From assembly GCA_943331005.2 (NCBI GenBank), contig CALQJX020000006.1, positions 89,702 through 153,701 on the forward strand: a DNA stretch of 64,000 bases. Direction: 5' to 3'. This DNA is from Bordetella parapertussis (GTDB lineage: Bacteria; Bacteroidota; Bacteroidia; Chitinophagales; Chitinophagaceae). A program made the position numbers and the translations under genes. Shown here piece after piece: positions 1 to 8,454 of the stretch (the first letter of the stretch is position 1; each line of letters opens with the position of its first letter). The notes beneath the pieces were generated by a model. It saw only the letters and a list, made by a program, of their open reading frames with translations, was not told the origin of the DNA and searched no databases.

Positions 1-1529
1 CTATGGAAAAAGCCCGCGAAAAGGGCAAAATGGCCCCACGCGAGCGCATACAGTACCTCATAGACAAAGACAGTACTTTTACCGAAATAGGTGCGTTCAC
101 CGGCTACGATATGTATCAGGAACATGGTGGCTGCCCTGCGGGCGGTACTGTTGCTGGTCTGGGTTATGTATGTGGCCGCCTCTGCGTTATTGTAGCCAAC
201 GACAATACGGTGAAAGCCGGCGCATGGTTCCCTATTACCGGCAAAAAGAACCTGCGCATGCAGGAAATTGCCATGGAAAACCACCTGCCCGTTATATATA
301 TAGTAGATAGCGCCGGTGTATACCTGCCTATGCAGGATGAGATATTCCCGGACAAAGAACACTTTGGCCGCATATTCCGCAACAATGCGCAGATGAGCGC
401 ACAGGGCATTACGCAGATTGCCGCAGTAATGGGCAGCTGTGTGGCCGGTGGCGCCTACCTGCCCATTATGAGCGATGAAACGCTGATGGTGGAGGGCAAC
501 GGCTCTATCTTCCTGGCAGGCCCGTATCTGGTAAAAGCTGCTATAGGCGAAGATGCCGACCAGCAGGCGCTGGGTGGCGCTAAAATGCACACCGAAGTGA
601 GTGGCATTGCCGACTATAAATTTGATACTGAAAAGGAATGCCTGGATCAGGTGCGCCGCATCATAGACAAGCTGGGCGAGCAGCCCCGCCGTGGCTACGA
701 CCGCGCCAAACCGGTGGCTCCTGCCAAAGACCCTGCCGAGATATACGGACTCGTATCTGCCATGAACAACAAGCAATATGATGTGGCAGACGTGATCAAG
801 TGCATTGTAGATAAGTCTGAATTTGACCAGTTCAAGGAAGATTACGGCAAGACCATAGTGTGCGGCTACGCCCGTATAGATGGCTGGGCTGTAGGCATTG
901 TAGCCAATCAGCGCAAAATAGTGAAGAGTGGCAAGGGCGAAATGCAGATGGGTGGCGTTATCTATAACGATAGTGCCGACAAAGCAGCACGCTTCATTAT
1001 GAACTGCAACCAGAAGCGTATTCCGCTGGTGTTCCTGCAGGATGTTACCGGCTTTATGGTGGGTAGTCGCAGCGAGCAATCGGGCATCATAAAGGACGGC
1101 GCCAAACTGGTAAATGCAGTGGCCAACTCTGTAGTACCAAAGATAACCATAGTAATAGGCAACTCTTATGGCGCAGGCAACTACGCTATGTGTGGCAAGG
1201 CCTACGATCCGCGCTTTATCTATGCATGGCCAAACGCCAAGATAGCTGTAATGGGTGGCGAACAGGCAGCCAAAACATTGCTGCAGATACAGGTAGCTTC
1301 GCTGAAGGCAAAAGGTGAAGTGATAGATCCTGAAAAGGAAAAAGCGATGCTGAAAGAGATCACCGACAAATACGACAGTCAGACATCGGCATACTATGCT
1401 GCTGCCCGCCTGTGGGTCGATGAGATCATAGACCCGGCAGATACCCGCAAGGTGATATCGGAGGGCATCAACGCGGCCAACCACGCCAAAGACGAAAGAG
1501 AATTCAAAGTAGGCGTAATGCAGGTATAA
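1..1529 (+). CDS. Acyl-CoA carboxylase carboxyltransferase (beta) subunit, 5' truncated by window edge
   Basis: This subunit moves the carboxyl group from carboxybiotin to an acyl-CoA, working with a biotin carboxylase/BCCP alpha subunit that is not in the window. The sequence has both crotonase-fold halves: an N half with GGTVAGLG and the acyl-CoA-binding VMGSCVAGGAYLP, and a C half with DVTGFMVG and a second oxyanion stretch GNSYGAGNYAM. The pattern around NDNTVKAGAWFP and IYIVDSAGVYLP is closer to methylcrotonoyl-CoA carboxylase (leucine breakdown) than to propionyl-CoA carboxylase; this substrate call is inference. The first in-frame ATG is at base 3, but the visible 508 residues are about 30 short of the usual length and the frame is open to base 1, so the true start probably lies outside. 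Confidence 0.9.
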   Translation, partial: MEKAREKGKMAPRERIQYLIDKDSTFTEIGAFTGYDMYQEHGGCPAGGTVAGLGYVCGRLCVIVANDNTVKAGAWFPITGKKNLRMQEIAMENHLPVIYIVDSAGVYLPMQDEIFPDKEHFGRIFRNNAQMSAQGITQIAAVMGSCVAGGAYLPIMSDETLMVEGNGSIFLAGPYLVKAAIGEDADQQALGGAKMHTEVSGIADYKFDTEKECLDQVRRIIDKLGEQPRRGYDRAKPVAPAKDPAEIYGLVSAMNNKQYDVADVIKCIVDKSEFDQFKEDYGKTIVCGYARIDGWAVGIVANQRKIVKSGKGEMQMGGVIYNDSADKAARFIMNCNQKRIPLVFLQDVTGFMVGSRSEQSGIIKDGAKLVNAVANSVVPKITIVIGNSYGAGNYAMCGKAYDPRFIYAWPNAKIAVMGGEQAAKTLLQIQVASLKAKGEVIDPEKEKAMLKEITDKYDSQTSAYYAAARLWVDEIIDPADTRKVISEGINAANHAKDEREFKVGVMQV

Positions 1530-1538
1530 AAGACACAG

Positions 1539-1572
1539 AAAAACGTATCATCTCCTAAATGGTACGTTTTTT
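1539..1572 (+). terminator. Rho-independent terminator after the carboxylase gene
   Basis: The arms 1539-1551 and 1559-1571 pair over 13 positions (one G-T wobble) around a 7-base loop and end in a run of T, 10 bases after the stop codon. The A-rich left arm means it could also work in the other direction. Confidence 0.75.
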
Positions 1573-1727
1573 GTTTGTGGTATTATTGCAGCCACAGAGC
1601 GGCACAGCGTTAAATAACATTCTATTGGCGATATGTTTTGACAGCGCGTCTTACTTTTAACGCATTGTGGAAAAGAAATTACATCATCGCCACGATTTTT
1701 TCTTGATTTTTGTATTGAACAGTTATT

Positions 1728-2306
1728 ATGCAGCAGAGAATAAAAGAAATCATACAGGCCTCTATCGCCACCAAACAACTACTGATGGAAGACCCGGTAC
1801 TTATGGATACGATCCAGAAGGTTACAGAGGTCATTACTACAGCATTTGCCAATGGCAATAAAGTGCTTTTTTGCGGCAATGGCGGTAGTGCAGCCGATGC
1901 GCAGCATCTGGCAGCAGAGTTCAGCGGCAGGTTCTATACCGACCGTGATCCGCTGCCATCAGAGGCATTGCACTGCAACTCATCATACATGACCGCAGTA
2001 GCCAACGATTATGGCTATGATGTGGTCTATAGCAGAATAGTAAAGGGCACAGGCAAGCCGGGCGATGTACTGGTGGGTCTTAGTACTTCGGGCAATTCTG
2101 TTAATATTATCAAAGCAATGGAAGTTGCGAAAGAAATTGGTATGATTAATGTGGTATTATCAGGAGAGAGTGGCGGAAAGCTCAGAACAATGTGCGACTA
2201 CCTGATAAACGTGCCCAGCAGCGACACCCCAAGGATACAGGAATCCCATATCATGGTAGGGCATATTATCTGCGAGCTGGTGGAAGCCGGATTATTTAAA
2301 AAATGA
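1728..2306 (+). CDS. gmhA: Sedoheptulose-7-phosphate isomerase
   Basis: GmhA turns D-sedoheptulose 7-phosphate into D-glycero-D-manno-heptose 7-phosphate, the first step toward the nucleotide-activated heptoses used in LPS core or other glycans. The 192 residues are the usual length. The SIS fold shows as LFCGNGGSAADAQHLAAEF near residue 47 and LVGLSTSGNSVNIIKAM near residue 115; the family's late histidine is in QESHIMVGHIICEL. The stop codon overlaps the start of gmhB (ATGA), so the two are co-translated and catalyse nearby steps. A one-mismatch -7 box (GATTTTTG, 1705-1712) lies 15 bases before the ATG. The heptose kinase/adenylyltransferase (HldE) is not in this window. Confidence 0.93.
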   Translation: MQQRIKEIIQASIATKQLLMEDPVLMDTIQKVTEVITTAFANGNKVLFCGNGGSAADAQHLAAEFSGRFYTDRDPLPSEALHCNSSYMTAVANDYGYDVVYSRIVKGTGKPGDVLVGLSTSGNSVNIIKAMEVAKEIGMINVVLSGESGGKLRTMCDYLINVPSSDTPRIQESHIMVGHIICELVEAGLFKK

Positions 2307-2893
2307 GTAACAAGATGAACCTTACAGCATCAAAGCCTGACGTGAACAAAAACTGGACATTATTTCTTGACAGAGACGGCGTTATCAATGTAGAATCAGT
2401 AGGCTCTTACATTACCTCGTGGGACGAATTCAACTTTCATGAAGGGGCACAGGAAGCCATAAGGACCCTGAGCAATATCTTCGGTACTATAGTAGTGGTA
2501 TCCAACCAGCGTGGTGTGGGCCGCGGCATCATGACCATGGATGCACTGCGCGAAATAAGCGGTAACATGAAGGCTGCCGTAGCTGCCAATGGCGGGCGTA
2601 TAGACCAGGTATACAACTGCATTGCTACCAGCGACGATGATCATAACCGCAAACCAAATACGGGCATGGGCCTGCAGGCGCAGGAAGATTTTCCTGCCAT
2701 AGACTTCAGGCGCAGCATTATGGTGGGCAACAGCATGAGCGATATGGAGTTTGGCAAGAAATTATCCATGCACACTATCTTCCTCACTACAAAGCACGAC
2801 CCTGTAATGCTGCCGCACGACCTCATAGACGAGCAGTACGACTCGCTGCAGTCGTGGGCCCGCAGCATGGTACCTGCCGAAATGGTAGGCTAA
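2303..2893 (+). CDS. gmhB: HAD-IIIA phosphatase, probable heptose-1,7-bisphosphate 7-phosphatase
   Basis: GmhB removes the 7-phosphate from heptose bisphosphate, between the kinase and adenylyltransferase steps. HAD motif I is LFLDRDGVIN, with the nucleophile and acid/base aspartates at residues 23 and 25; VVVSNQRGVGRG is motif II and VGNSMSDMEFG is motif IV. Assignment to GmhB rests on the fold and the 4-bp overlap with gmhA. One oddity: well-studied GmhB and HisB-N proteins carry a Cys/His zinc loop before motif III (Cys-x-His, then Cys-x-Cys). The matching stretch here, YNCIATSDDDHNRKPNTGM, keeps a single cysteine, so it probably binds no zinc. About 15 residues precede motif I, and internal ATG codons there leave the start slightly uncertain. 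Confidence 0.85.
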   Translation: MSNKMNLTASKPDVNKNWTLFLDRDGVINVESVGSYITSWDEFNFHEGAQEAIRTLSNIFGTIVVVSNQRGVGRGIMTMDALREISGNMKAAVAANGGRIDQVYNCIATSDDDHNRKPNTGMGLQAQEDFPAIDFRRSIMVGNSMSDMEFGKKLSMHTIFLTTKHDPVMLPHDLIDEQYDSLQSWARSMVPAEMVG

Positions 2894-2916
2894 CAGAATA
2901 TTTATGTAACTTAGAA

Positions 2917-2955
2917 AGAATAGAGCGGCTGCATATACAGCCGCTCTATTCTTTT
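2917..2955 (+). terminator. Strong terminator after gmhAB
   Basis: A 15-bp perfect stem (2917-2931 with 2938-2952) closes a 6-base loop and is followed by TTT. Its core is almost the same sequence as the terminator at 9707-9748. Confidence 0.88.
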
Positions 2956-3016
2956 ATATACGGGTAAGCTGTTTTGTTTGCTTTTAACTATTTCCAAAAA
3001 TATTGTCATTCTAAAA

Positions 3017-3033
3017 TGTCAATTTAATTGACA
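3017..3033. promoter_or_regulatory. 17-bp palindrome upstream of the polymerase gene, candidate operator
   Basis: The sequence TGTCAATTTAATTGACA is a perfect 8-bp inverted repeat around one central base. It ends 20 bases before the GTG at 3053. A one-mismatch -7 box (TAGCCTTG, 3046-3053) follows, so the palindrome would sit where a repressor could block transcription. The regulator is not known. Confidence 0.5.
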
Positions 3034-3052
3034 AATTGAATAACTTAGCCTT

Positions 3053-4519
3053 GTGAAACAGAAAAAAGACTATTTCAGCAACTCGTTGAGGGTGAATAAA
3101 GCACCCCTTGTCATGTATGTTGACATGAATAGCTACTTTGCGAGTTGTGAGCAGCAGCGCCACCCCGAACTAAGACATAAACCGGTGGGTGTGCTTACGT
3201 ACGACAGCCCCAATGCGGCTGTAATAGCGGCATCTATAGAGGCCAAGAAAATGGGCGTGAAGACAGGTATGCGCCTGCGCGAATGCCTGGAGTTGTGCCC
3301 GCAGATGCTTACTACCCAAACCCACCCAGCCTGGTACCGGCAGATACATGTAGACGTAATGCAGATACTGAAGCGCTACTGCGATGATGTGATACCCAAA
3401 AGCATAGACGAAGCGGTTGCCAATTTCCATTCTTACAGACTGGTATACAAAGACCTGACCCAGGTAGCCCGGCAGATAAAGGCCGATCTGGCCGAAAAAT
3501 ATGATTACCTGAAGTGCTCTATAGGCATAGCCCCCAATTCGTTCCTGGCCAAGGTGGGTACAGAACTGCAGAAACCGGACGGACTGGTGGTAATAACCGA
3601 AGACAATATAGACGAAAAGCTGGCCACCATGAAGCTGACCGACCTGCCGGGCATAGCGGGGCGCAATGAGCGCCGGCTGCTGCTGATAGGCATCCGCAAT
3701 CCGGTGGAAATGAGACACTCCTCACCGGCACTGCTACGCAAGGCCTTTGGTGGTGTGGTGGGCGACTACTGGCACAAGCGGCTGAATTTTGGCGAGGTAG
3801 ACATGTATAGCAAGGCCGAGAACCGCACCATGAGCGCCACCCGCACCATAAGCAGTATGCAGAGCCGCGACAGGCAACAGCTGGAGTCTATGCTCATATC
3901 GCTGTGCACCCGCCTGGAGCAGCGCATGGTAAAGGGAGAACTGTTCTGCAAGGAGGTCTCTTTCTCTATAAGATACCGCGACGATACCCGCTTTGAAACA
4001 TCAGTGAAGCTGGCCGATCCTGTGCAGGATGCGATGGAGCTGCGCAGTTACATAAAGCAGCGCATGGCCGACTACGAGCGCAGCCGCGGACTGGATACGC
4101 TTTTCACCGACAAGGTCACCAACATTACCGTGGCCATACAATCTTTTATGAAGGGGCAGGTAATGCAGTACAGCCTGTTCGATAACAGGCTGAAGCGCGA
4201 TACGCTGCGCCGTGTGGTATACCAGATAAAAGACCTCTACGACCAGAAGAACATAGTGCGGAAGGGCAGCGAACTGTTCAGTCCGTATGTAATGAAAGAC
4301 GCAATAGGCTTTGGATCTGTAAAGGATATGCTGGTTATAGACGGCGAGGTGAAGAACAAACATATGCTGGAAGAAGATGCCGACCCTAAAGCACCCAGAA
4401 AGATCGTCATCAAAAAGAAAGAAACAGCCCCCCCTCCGCAGGAAGAGGATGAGGTGTTCAGGGAATATGAAGGTCCTGCATATGCCGATGTGGTGAGCGA
4501 TAATGATGTGATGTGCTGA
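3053..4519 (+). CDS. dinB: Y-family (translesion) DNA polymerase, DinB-like
   Basis: This is an error-prone polymerase that copies past DNA lesions. Palm motif I is YVDMNSYFASCEQQ with the metal-binding aspartate; the second acidic pair is in KSIDEAVANF. CSIGIAPNSFLAKVGTE follows, then the helix-hairpin-helix thumb LPGIAGRNERRLLLIGI, then a little-finger domain and a charged C-terminal tail of about 60 residues. At 488 residues it is longer than E. coli Pol IV (about 350). The start is uncertain. GTG at 3053 gives the longest frame, but the -7-like box TAGCCTTG covers that codon. If that promoter is used, the start would be ATG at 3113 (MYVDMN). The radical SAM gene follows after 33 bases, so the pair is probably one transcript. 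Confidence 0.88.
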   Translation: MKQKKDYFSNSLRVNKAPLVMYVDMNSYFASCEQQRHPELRHKPVGVLTYDSPNAAVIAASIEAKKMGVKTGMRLRECLELCPQMLTTQTHPAWYRQIHVDVMQILKRYCDDVIPKSIDEAVANFHSYRLVYKDLTQVARQIKADLAEKYDYLKCSIGIAPNSFLAKVGTELQKPDGLVVITEDNIDEKLATMKLTDLPGIAGRNERRLLLIGIRNPVEMRHSSPALLRKAFGGVVGDYWHKRLNFGEVDMYSKAENRTMSATRTISSMQSRDRQQLESMLISLCTRLEQRMVKGELFCKEVSFSIRYRDDTRFETSVKLADPVQDAMELRSYIKQRMADYERSRGLDTLFTDKVTNITVAIQSFMKGQVMQYSLFDNRLKRDTLRRVVYQIKDLYDQKNIVRKGSELFSPYVMKDAIGFGSVKDMLVIDGEVKNKHMLEEDADPKAPRKIVIKKKETAPPPQEEDEVFREYEGPAYADVVSDNDVMC

Positions 4520-4552
4520 TATTTTTTTACTAACAACCAGATACTGATAAAC

Positions 4553-5626
4553 ATGGTAAACCAGGTAGCCAACGATCGTTTTGACAAAGGAAGAGGCGCA
4601 CAGTACAACCCGAAGAACAGGTTTCTGAAGGGGGAATATGTGCAGGAGCATACAGAGGGTATAGACGACTGGGAGCAGGAACGCCGCAATACCGAGTACA
4701 TAATGGACGACAGCAAAACGCTGGTGAACAAGGTAACGAGCCCCGATGTGGGCATGGCCTACTCTGCCAATCCTTATCAGGGGTGCGAGCATGGTTGTGT
4801 TTATTGCTATGCCCGCAACTCTCACGAGTACTGGGGCTACAGTGCCGGTCTCGATTTTGAGAGTCGCATAGTTGTAAAAAAGAACGCGCCTGCATTGCTG
4901 CGCAAATTCTTCGATAACAAGAACTGGGAGCCTGCCTGCATATCGCTGAGTGGCAATACAGACTGCTATCAGCCCATAGAGCGCAGAATGAAGATAACCA
5001 GGGCACTGCTGGAGATATGTCTGGAATACCGCAATCCGGTGGGTATCATTACCAAAAATGCACTGGTGCTGCGCGACCTGGATATACTGCAGGAAATGGC
5101 AGGCATGAATCTGGTACGGGTGTTTACTTCTATCACCTCTATGGATGAGGGGCTAAGGCAGGTAATGGAGCCAAGAACAGCATCGTACAAGTCTCGCTTC
5201 AAGGTGCTGGAAACTCTATCTAAAGCAGGAGTACCGACAGGTGTAATGAATGCGCCGCTGATACCGGGACTGAATGATATGCACATGCACGATGTGCTGA
5301 AGGCGGCCAGCGAAGCAGGGGCAAAATGGGCAGGGTATACCGTTGTGCGGCTGAACGGGGCTATAGGCAATATCTTTAAAGACTGGCTGTACAAGGCATT
5401 CCCCGACAGGGCTGATAAGGTATGGAAGCAAATATGCGAGTGCCACGACGGGAAGGTGAACGATAGCCGGTGGGGCAACAGAATGGTGGGCGATGGCAAA
5501 TTTGCCACCCTAATCCGCGACCAGTTTCAGCTATACTGCCGCAAGTTCCACCTCAATGAAGAGCATGTGGAATTAGATACAACCGCCTTCAGGAGGTTGA
5601 AGAATAAGCAGCTGAGCCTGTTCTGA
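4553..5626 (+). CDS. PA0069-family radical SAM protein (spore photoproduct lyase-like)
   Basis: A radical SAM enzyme with a CX3CX2C cluster motif, C78-E-H-G-C82-V-Y-C85, preceded by NPYQG and followed by YARNSHEYWG. This is the hallmark of the PA0069/Rv2578c group. The 357-residue length fits. The group is related to spore photoproduct lyase, which repairs UV thymine dimers, but no reaction is established for this branch as far as I know. Other visible elements are SGNTDCYQPIERRMKITR, shared with SplB-like proteins, and a C-terminal LKNKQLSLF, which looks like a beta-clamp-binding peptide of the QLSLF type. That tail and its place behind a translesion polymerase support a role in DNA repair (inference). 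It runs convergently into the next gene 15 bases away. Confidence 0.88.
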   Translation: MVNQVANDRFDKGRGAQYNPKNRFLKGEYVQEHTEGIDDWEQERRNTEYIMDDSKTLVNKVTSPDVGMAYSANPYQGCEHGCVYCYARNSHEYWGYSAGLDFESRIVVKKNAPALLRKFFDNKNWEPACISLSGNTDCYQPIERRMKITRALLEICLEYRNPVGIITKNALVLRDLDILQEMAGMNLVRVFTSITSMDEGLRQVMEPRTASYKSRFKVLETLSKAGVPTGVMNAPLIPGLNDMHMHDVLKAASEAGAKWAGYTVVRLNGAIGNIFKDWLYKAFPDRADKVWKQICECHDGKVNDSRWGNRMVGDGKFATLIRDQFQLYCRKFHLNEEHVELDTTAFRRLKNKQLSLF

Positions 5627-5641
5627 TAATGAAAGAGATAA

Positions 5642-6610
5642 TTAGTGATGGATGGTCACTGTTTCTTTACGAACAGTGCCGGCTCCTTTGCGCAATACCA
5701 CCACATAGGTGCCATTGGTCCATGAGGCTGTGCTGATGAAGGGAGTTGTTTTCAGCTCTGCGGCATCTTTCCTGAACACACAGCGACCGGTAAGATCATA
5801 AACAGACACAGAGAGGTCTGCGCCTGCATTGTCTATATGTATATCTGCACCCGAGGGATTGGGGTAGATGCGTATACTGCTGCCGGCCGCGCCCTGCGAC
5901 ACAGCAGTAGTGAGCGGGTAATAATCGCAGTTGGTATAGAAGTTGGTGCCTAATGTAGCGCAGGAGTTCACACGCATAGAGAAGTCCTGCACCAGACCGC
6001 TCTGTGCAAAACACTTCAGAGATTCGAAGTAGTCGTTACAGTCACCTGCAAAAGCCGGATAAGCCGGGTGGTTGGTGCAGCCTACACCCTCAATTACAGA
6101 ATAGACCCTGTCTCCACGCCCTGCAACACTCTGAAAGTCCCACACTTTGTGATACACACCGGAAATAAGAATAGAATCGAGCCCCACCACACTATCTGCA
6201 ACAGAACCACCGGGATATACAGAATAGGTATACTGTATGGTATCGCCCGGATTGAGGTTGTAGTTATAGAGTATGTGCTCCTGATTGTCGGCAGCAGGCA
6301 TTCTGTAGTATACAATATGCGCATTGGCATCTTCACGAATGAAGAAGCCCTTGCCATAGTTGGTATTACAGCCAGCGCTGGTCACCGTATACCTGATCAG
6401 GAAATGATTGAGTTTCTTGTACGAGTTGCCATACATGATAGTGTCCGAGGTCAGACGGGCAGTTCTGTCCCACTGGCAGGCGGCACCCATAGTGCCGCTG
6501 GTTTGCCACGTATTGCTCGTATCAACAAAACTTATCTTTTGGGCAGATGAGGTAAAAGTTGAAAGAAGCAACACAAAAACAGCAAGCAGACTGGTGACGT
6601 ATGGTTTCAT
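5642..6610 (-). CDS. Secreted protein with T9SS type A sorting domain
   Basis: The 322-residue protein starts with a Sec signal peptide (MKPYVTSLLAVFVLLLSTFTSSAQ). It ends with a type A C-terminal domain: the IRIYPNPSGADIHI start, the VYDLTGRCVF strand and the WTNGTYVVVLRKG strand. It should therefore be exported by Sec and then across the outer membrane by the T9SS, with the tail removed or swapped for a surface anchor. The central 220 residues have several Tyr-rich beta strands and six or more cysteines and match no family that I recognise. It is convergent with the radical SAM gene and has no visible terminator of its own. Confidence 0.85.
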   Translation of the reverse strand: MKPYVTSLLAVFVLLLSTFTSSAQKISFVDTSNTWQTSGTMGAACQWDRTARLTSDTIMYGNSYKKLNHFLIRYTVTSAGCNTNYGKGFFIREDANAHIVYYRMPAADNQEHILYNYNLNPGDTIQYTYSVYPGGSVADSVVGLDSILISGVYHKVWDFQSVAGRGDRVYSVIEGVGCTNHPAYPAFAGDCNDYFESLKCFAQSGLVQDFSMRVNSCATLGTNFYTNCDYYPLTTAVSQGAAGSSIRIYPNPSGADIHIDNAGADLSVSVYDLTGRCVFRKDAAELKTTPFISTASWTNGTYVVVLRKGAGTVRKETVTIHH

Positions 6611-6989
6611 ATATTATTTCCTCAAAATTAATGGTTTTGTTACAACTACACTAAGATGCAACTTCCAGGGAGCAGTATTGAGTGCGGAGAAATACCATTT
6701 ACCGGTGTTTTACCTTGCAGCTAATATGTTTGTGCCCCGAAAATTCCCTTTAGCTTCGTTTACAAAACAGCCATACATATAGCAGCAAAAACAGTGCCAG
6801 ATGGTCACTATTTATTTTTACTAATAAGTAAATAGTGTTAAATGATTAACTTTTGTTAGCCGGGTAGCTGGTTGCATTTTAATAATCTGACATAAAATAA
6901 AAGAGCGGCTACAACACGAAAGGAAACAGGCGGTTGGGCGGTTGTTACATCATTTACCTTAACTTTGTCATAACCGAAAATCGGAAATT
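6611..6989. other. Divergent intergenic region between the T9SS gene and miaB
   Basis: 379 bases without a convincing gene. It must hold the promoter of the minus-strand T9SS gene and holds the miaB promoter at its right end. A short inverted repeat CCGA-AAA-TCGG lies at 6974-6984. At 6899 the string AAGAGCGGCT resembles one arm of the terminators at 2917 and 9707, but it has no pairing partner. Confidence 0.6.
6934..6967 (+). promoter_or_regulatory. miaB promoter
   Basis: The -7 box TAACTTTG (6960-6967) fits the Bacteroidota TAnnTTTG consensus. A TTG at 6934-6936 is 23 bases upstream, within the accepted spacing. Transcription would start near 6973, leaving a leader of about 17 bases. Confidence 0.7.
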
Positions 6990-8426
6990 ATGGCAGATAT
7001 GCTGCAAAAAGAGCATCCCGAATTATATAAGAAAGATGTAGAAGAAGCCCGTCAGGGGGAGGCCTATGCGCCTTTTGCCGGGGATCCCAATACGTTTACC
7101 AAGAAATTTTACATAGAAAGCTATGGCTGTCAGATGAATTTCAGCGACAGTGAGATAGTGGCATCCATACTCCATGAAGATGGTTACGGCGCTACCCGCA
7201 ACTTTGAGGAGGCCAATCTGGTGCTGCTGAATACCTGCTCCATCCGCGAGAAGGCTGAACAGACAGTAAGGAACAGATTGCAGGCCTTCCGCAAGGTGAA
7301 GGACAGCAGACCCGGAATGCTGATAGGAGTGCTGGGCTGCATGGCAGAGCGACTGAAAGCTAAATTTCTGGAAGAGGAGAAACTGGTAGATATAGTAGTA
7401 GGCCCCGATGCCTACCGTACACTACCCGGCCTTGTAGCCGAGGCCGAAGGAGGCCAGAAAAGTGTGAATGTGCTGCTGAGCCGCGAGGAAACCTATGCCG
7501 ACATATCGCCGGTGCGCCTGGACAGCAATGGTGTCACCGCCTTTGTGAGCATCATGAGGGGTTGCAACAATATGTGCTCTTTCTGCGTAGTGCCCTTCAC
7601 CCGTGGCCGAGAGCGCAGCAGAGATGCTGTGAGCATAGTGGCCGAGTGTAGAGACCTTTTCGAACGCGGCTACAGGGAAGTAACCCTGCTGGGCCAGAAC
7701 GTAGATAGTTATCATTATGCACCTATAGGTGGCGAAGAAGTGAATTTTGCCAACCTCATGGAGCAGGTAGCAAAGATATCGCCGCTGCTGAGGATAAGAT
7801 TCAGCACCTCTCACCCAAAAGACATTACAGACGACGTACTGCACACCATGGCTAAGTACGAAAATATCTGCAACTACATTCACCTGCCGGTGCAGAGTGG
7901 CAATACACGCATATTGCAGCTCATGAACCGCACCTATACCAGAGAATGGTATCTGAATAAGGTGAAGCGTATACGCGAAATAATACCCGACTGTGGCCTG
8001 AGCACCGATGTAATATCCGGTTTCTGCACAGAAACAGAAGAAGAACATCAGGACTCTCTTTCCATCATGGCATTATCGCGTTTCGACATGGCTTATATGT
8101 TCTCTTACAGCGAGCGCCCGGGCACACTTGCAGAGCGCAGGTATGAGGATGATATTGCGGAAGATGTGAAGAAAAGAAGACTTACCGAGATCATTAATCT
8201 GCAGAACAAACTATCGCGCGCGAGCTATACCAATGATATTGGCAAAACCTTTACCGTGCTTATAGAAGGCGAAAGCAAACGCAGTGACATGGACTGGCAT
8301 GGCCGCAATTCGCAGAACAAGGTGGTGGTGTTCCCAAAAAAGGGCGAAGACCTGAAAAAGGGCGACTATGCCGATGTGACGATACACAGCGCCACCTCTG
8401 CAACGCTGATAGGCAATATGGCATAG
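6990..8426 (+). CDS. miaB: tRNA-2-methylthio-N6-dimethylallyladenosine synthase
   Basis: MiaB adds a methylthio group to i6A37 of tRNAs that read UNN codons, using two Fe-S clusters and SAM. The N-terminal domain has the auxiliary-cluster cysteines C47 ([11 protein letters not shown]), C83 ([10 protein letters not shown]) and C117 ([10 protein letters not shown]). The radical SAM cluster is C192-NNM-C196-SF-C199. [15 protein letters not shown] is typical of the family, and a TRAM RNA-binding domain closes the protein (from about residue 410). The 478 residues include an N-terminal extension of about 35. A sigma-54 activator gene follows after 28 bases, a neighbour pair often seen in this phylum. 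Confidence 0.96.
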   Translation: MADMLQKEHPELYKKDVEEARQGEAYAPFAGDPNTFTKKFYIESYGCQMNFSDSEIVASILHEDGYGATRNFEEANLVLLNTCSIREKAEQTVRNRLQAFRKVKDSRPGMLIGVLGCMAERLKAKFLEEEKLVDIVVGPDAYRTLPGLVAEAEGGQKSVNVLLSREETYADISPVRLDSNGVTAFVSIMRGCNNMCSFCVVPFTRGRERSRDAVSIVAECRDLFERGYREVTLLGQNVDSYHYAPIGGEEVNFANLMEQVAKISPLLRIRFSTSHPKDITDDVLHTMAKYENICNYIHLPVQSGNTRILQLMNRTYTREWYLNKVKRIREIIPDCGLSTDVISGFCTETEEEHQDSLSIMALSRFDMAYMFSYSERPGTLAERRYEDDIAEDVKKRRLTEIINLQNKLSRASYTNDIGKTFTVLIEGESKRSDMDWHGRNSQNKVVVFPKKGEDLKKGDYADVTIHSATSATLIGNMA

Positions 8427-8454
8427 GCCTAATGTAAACTACTAACTACGAACA

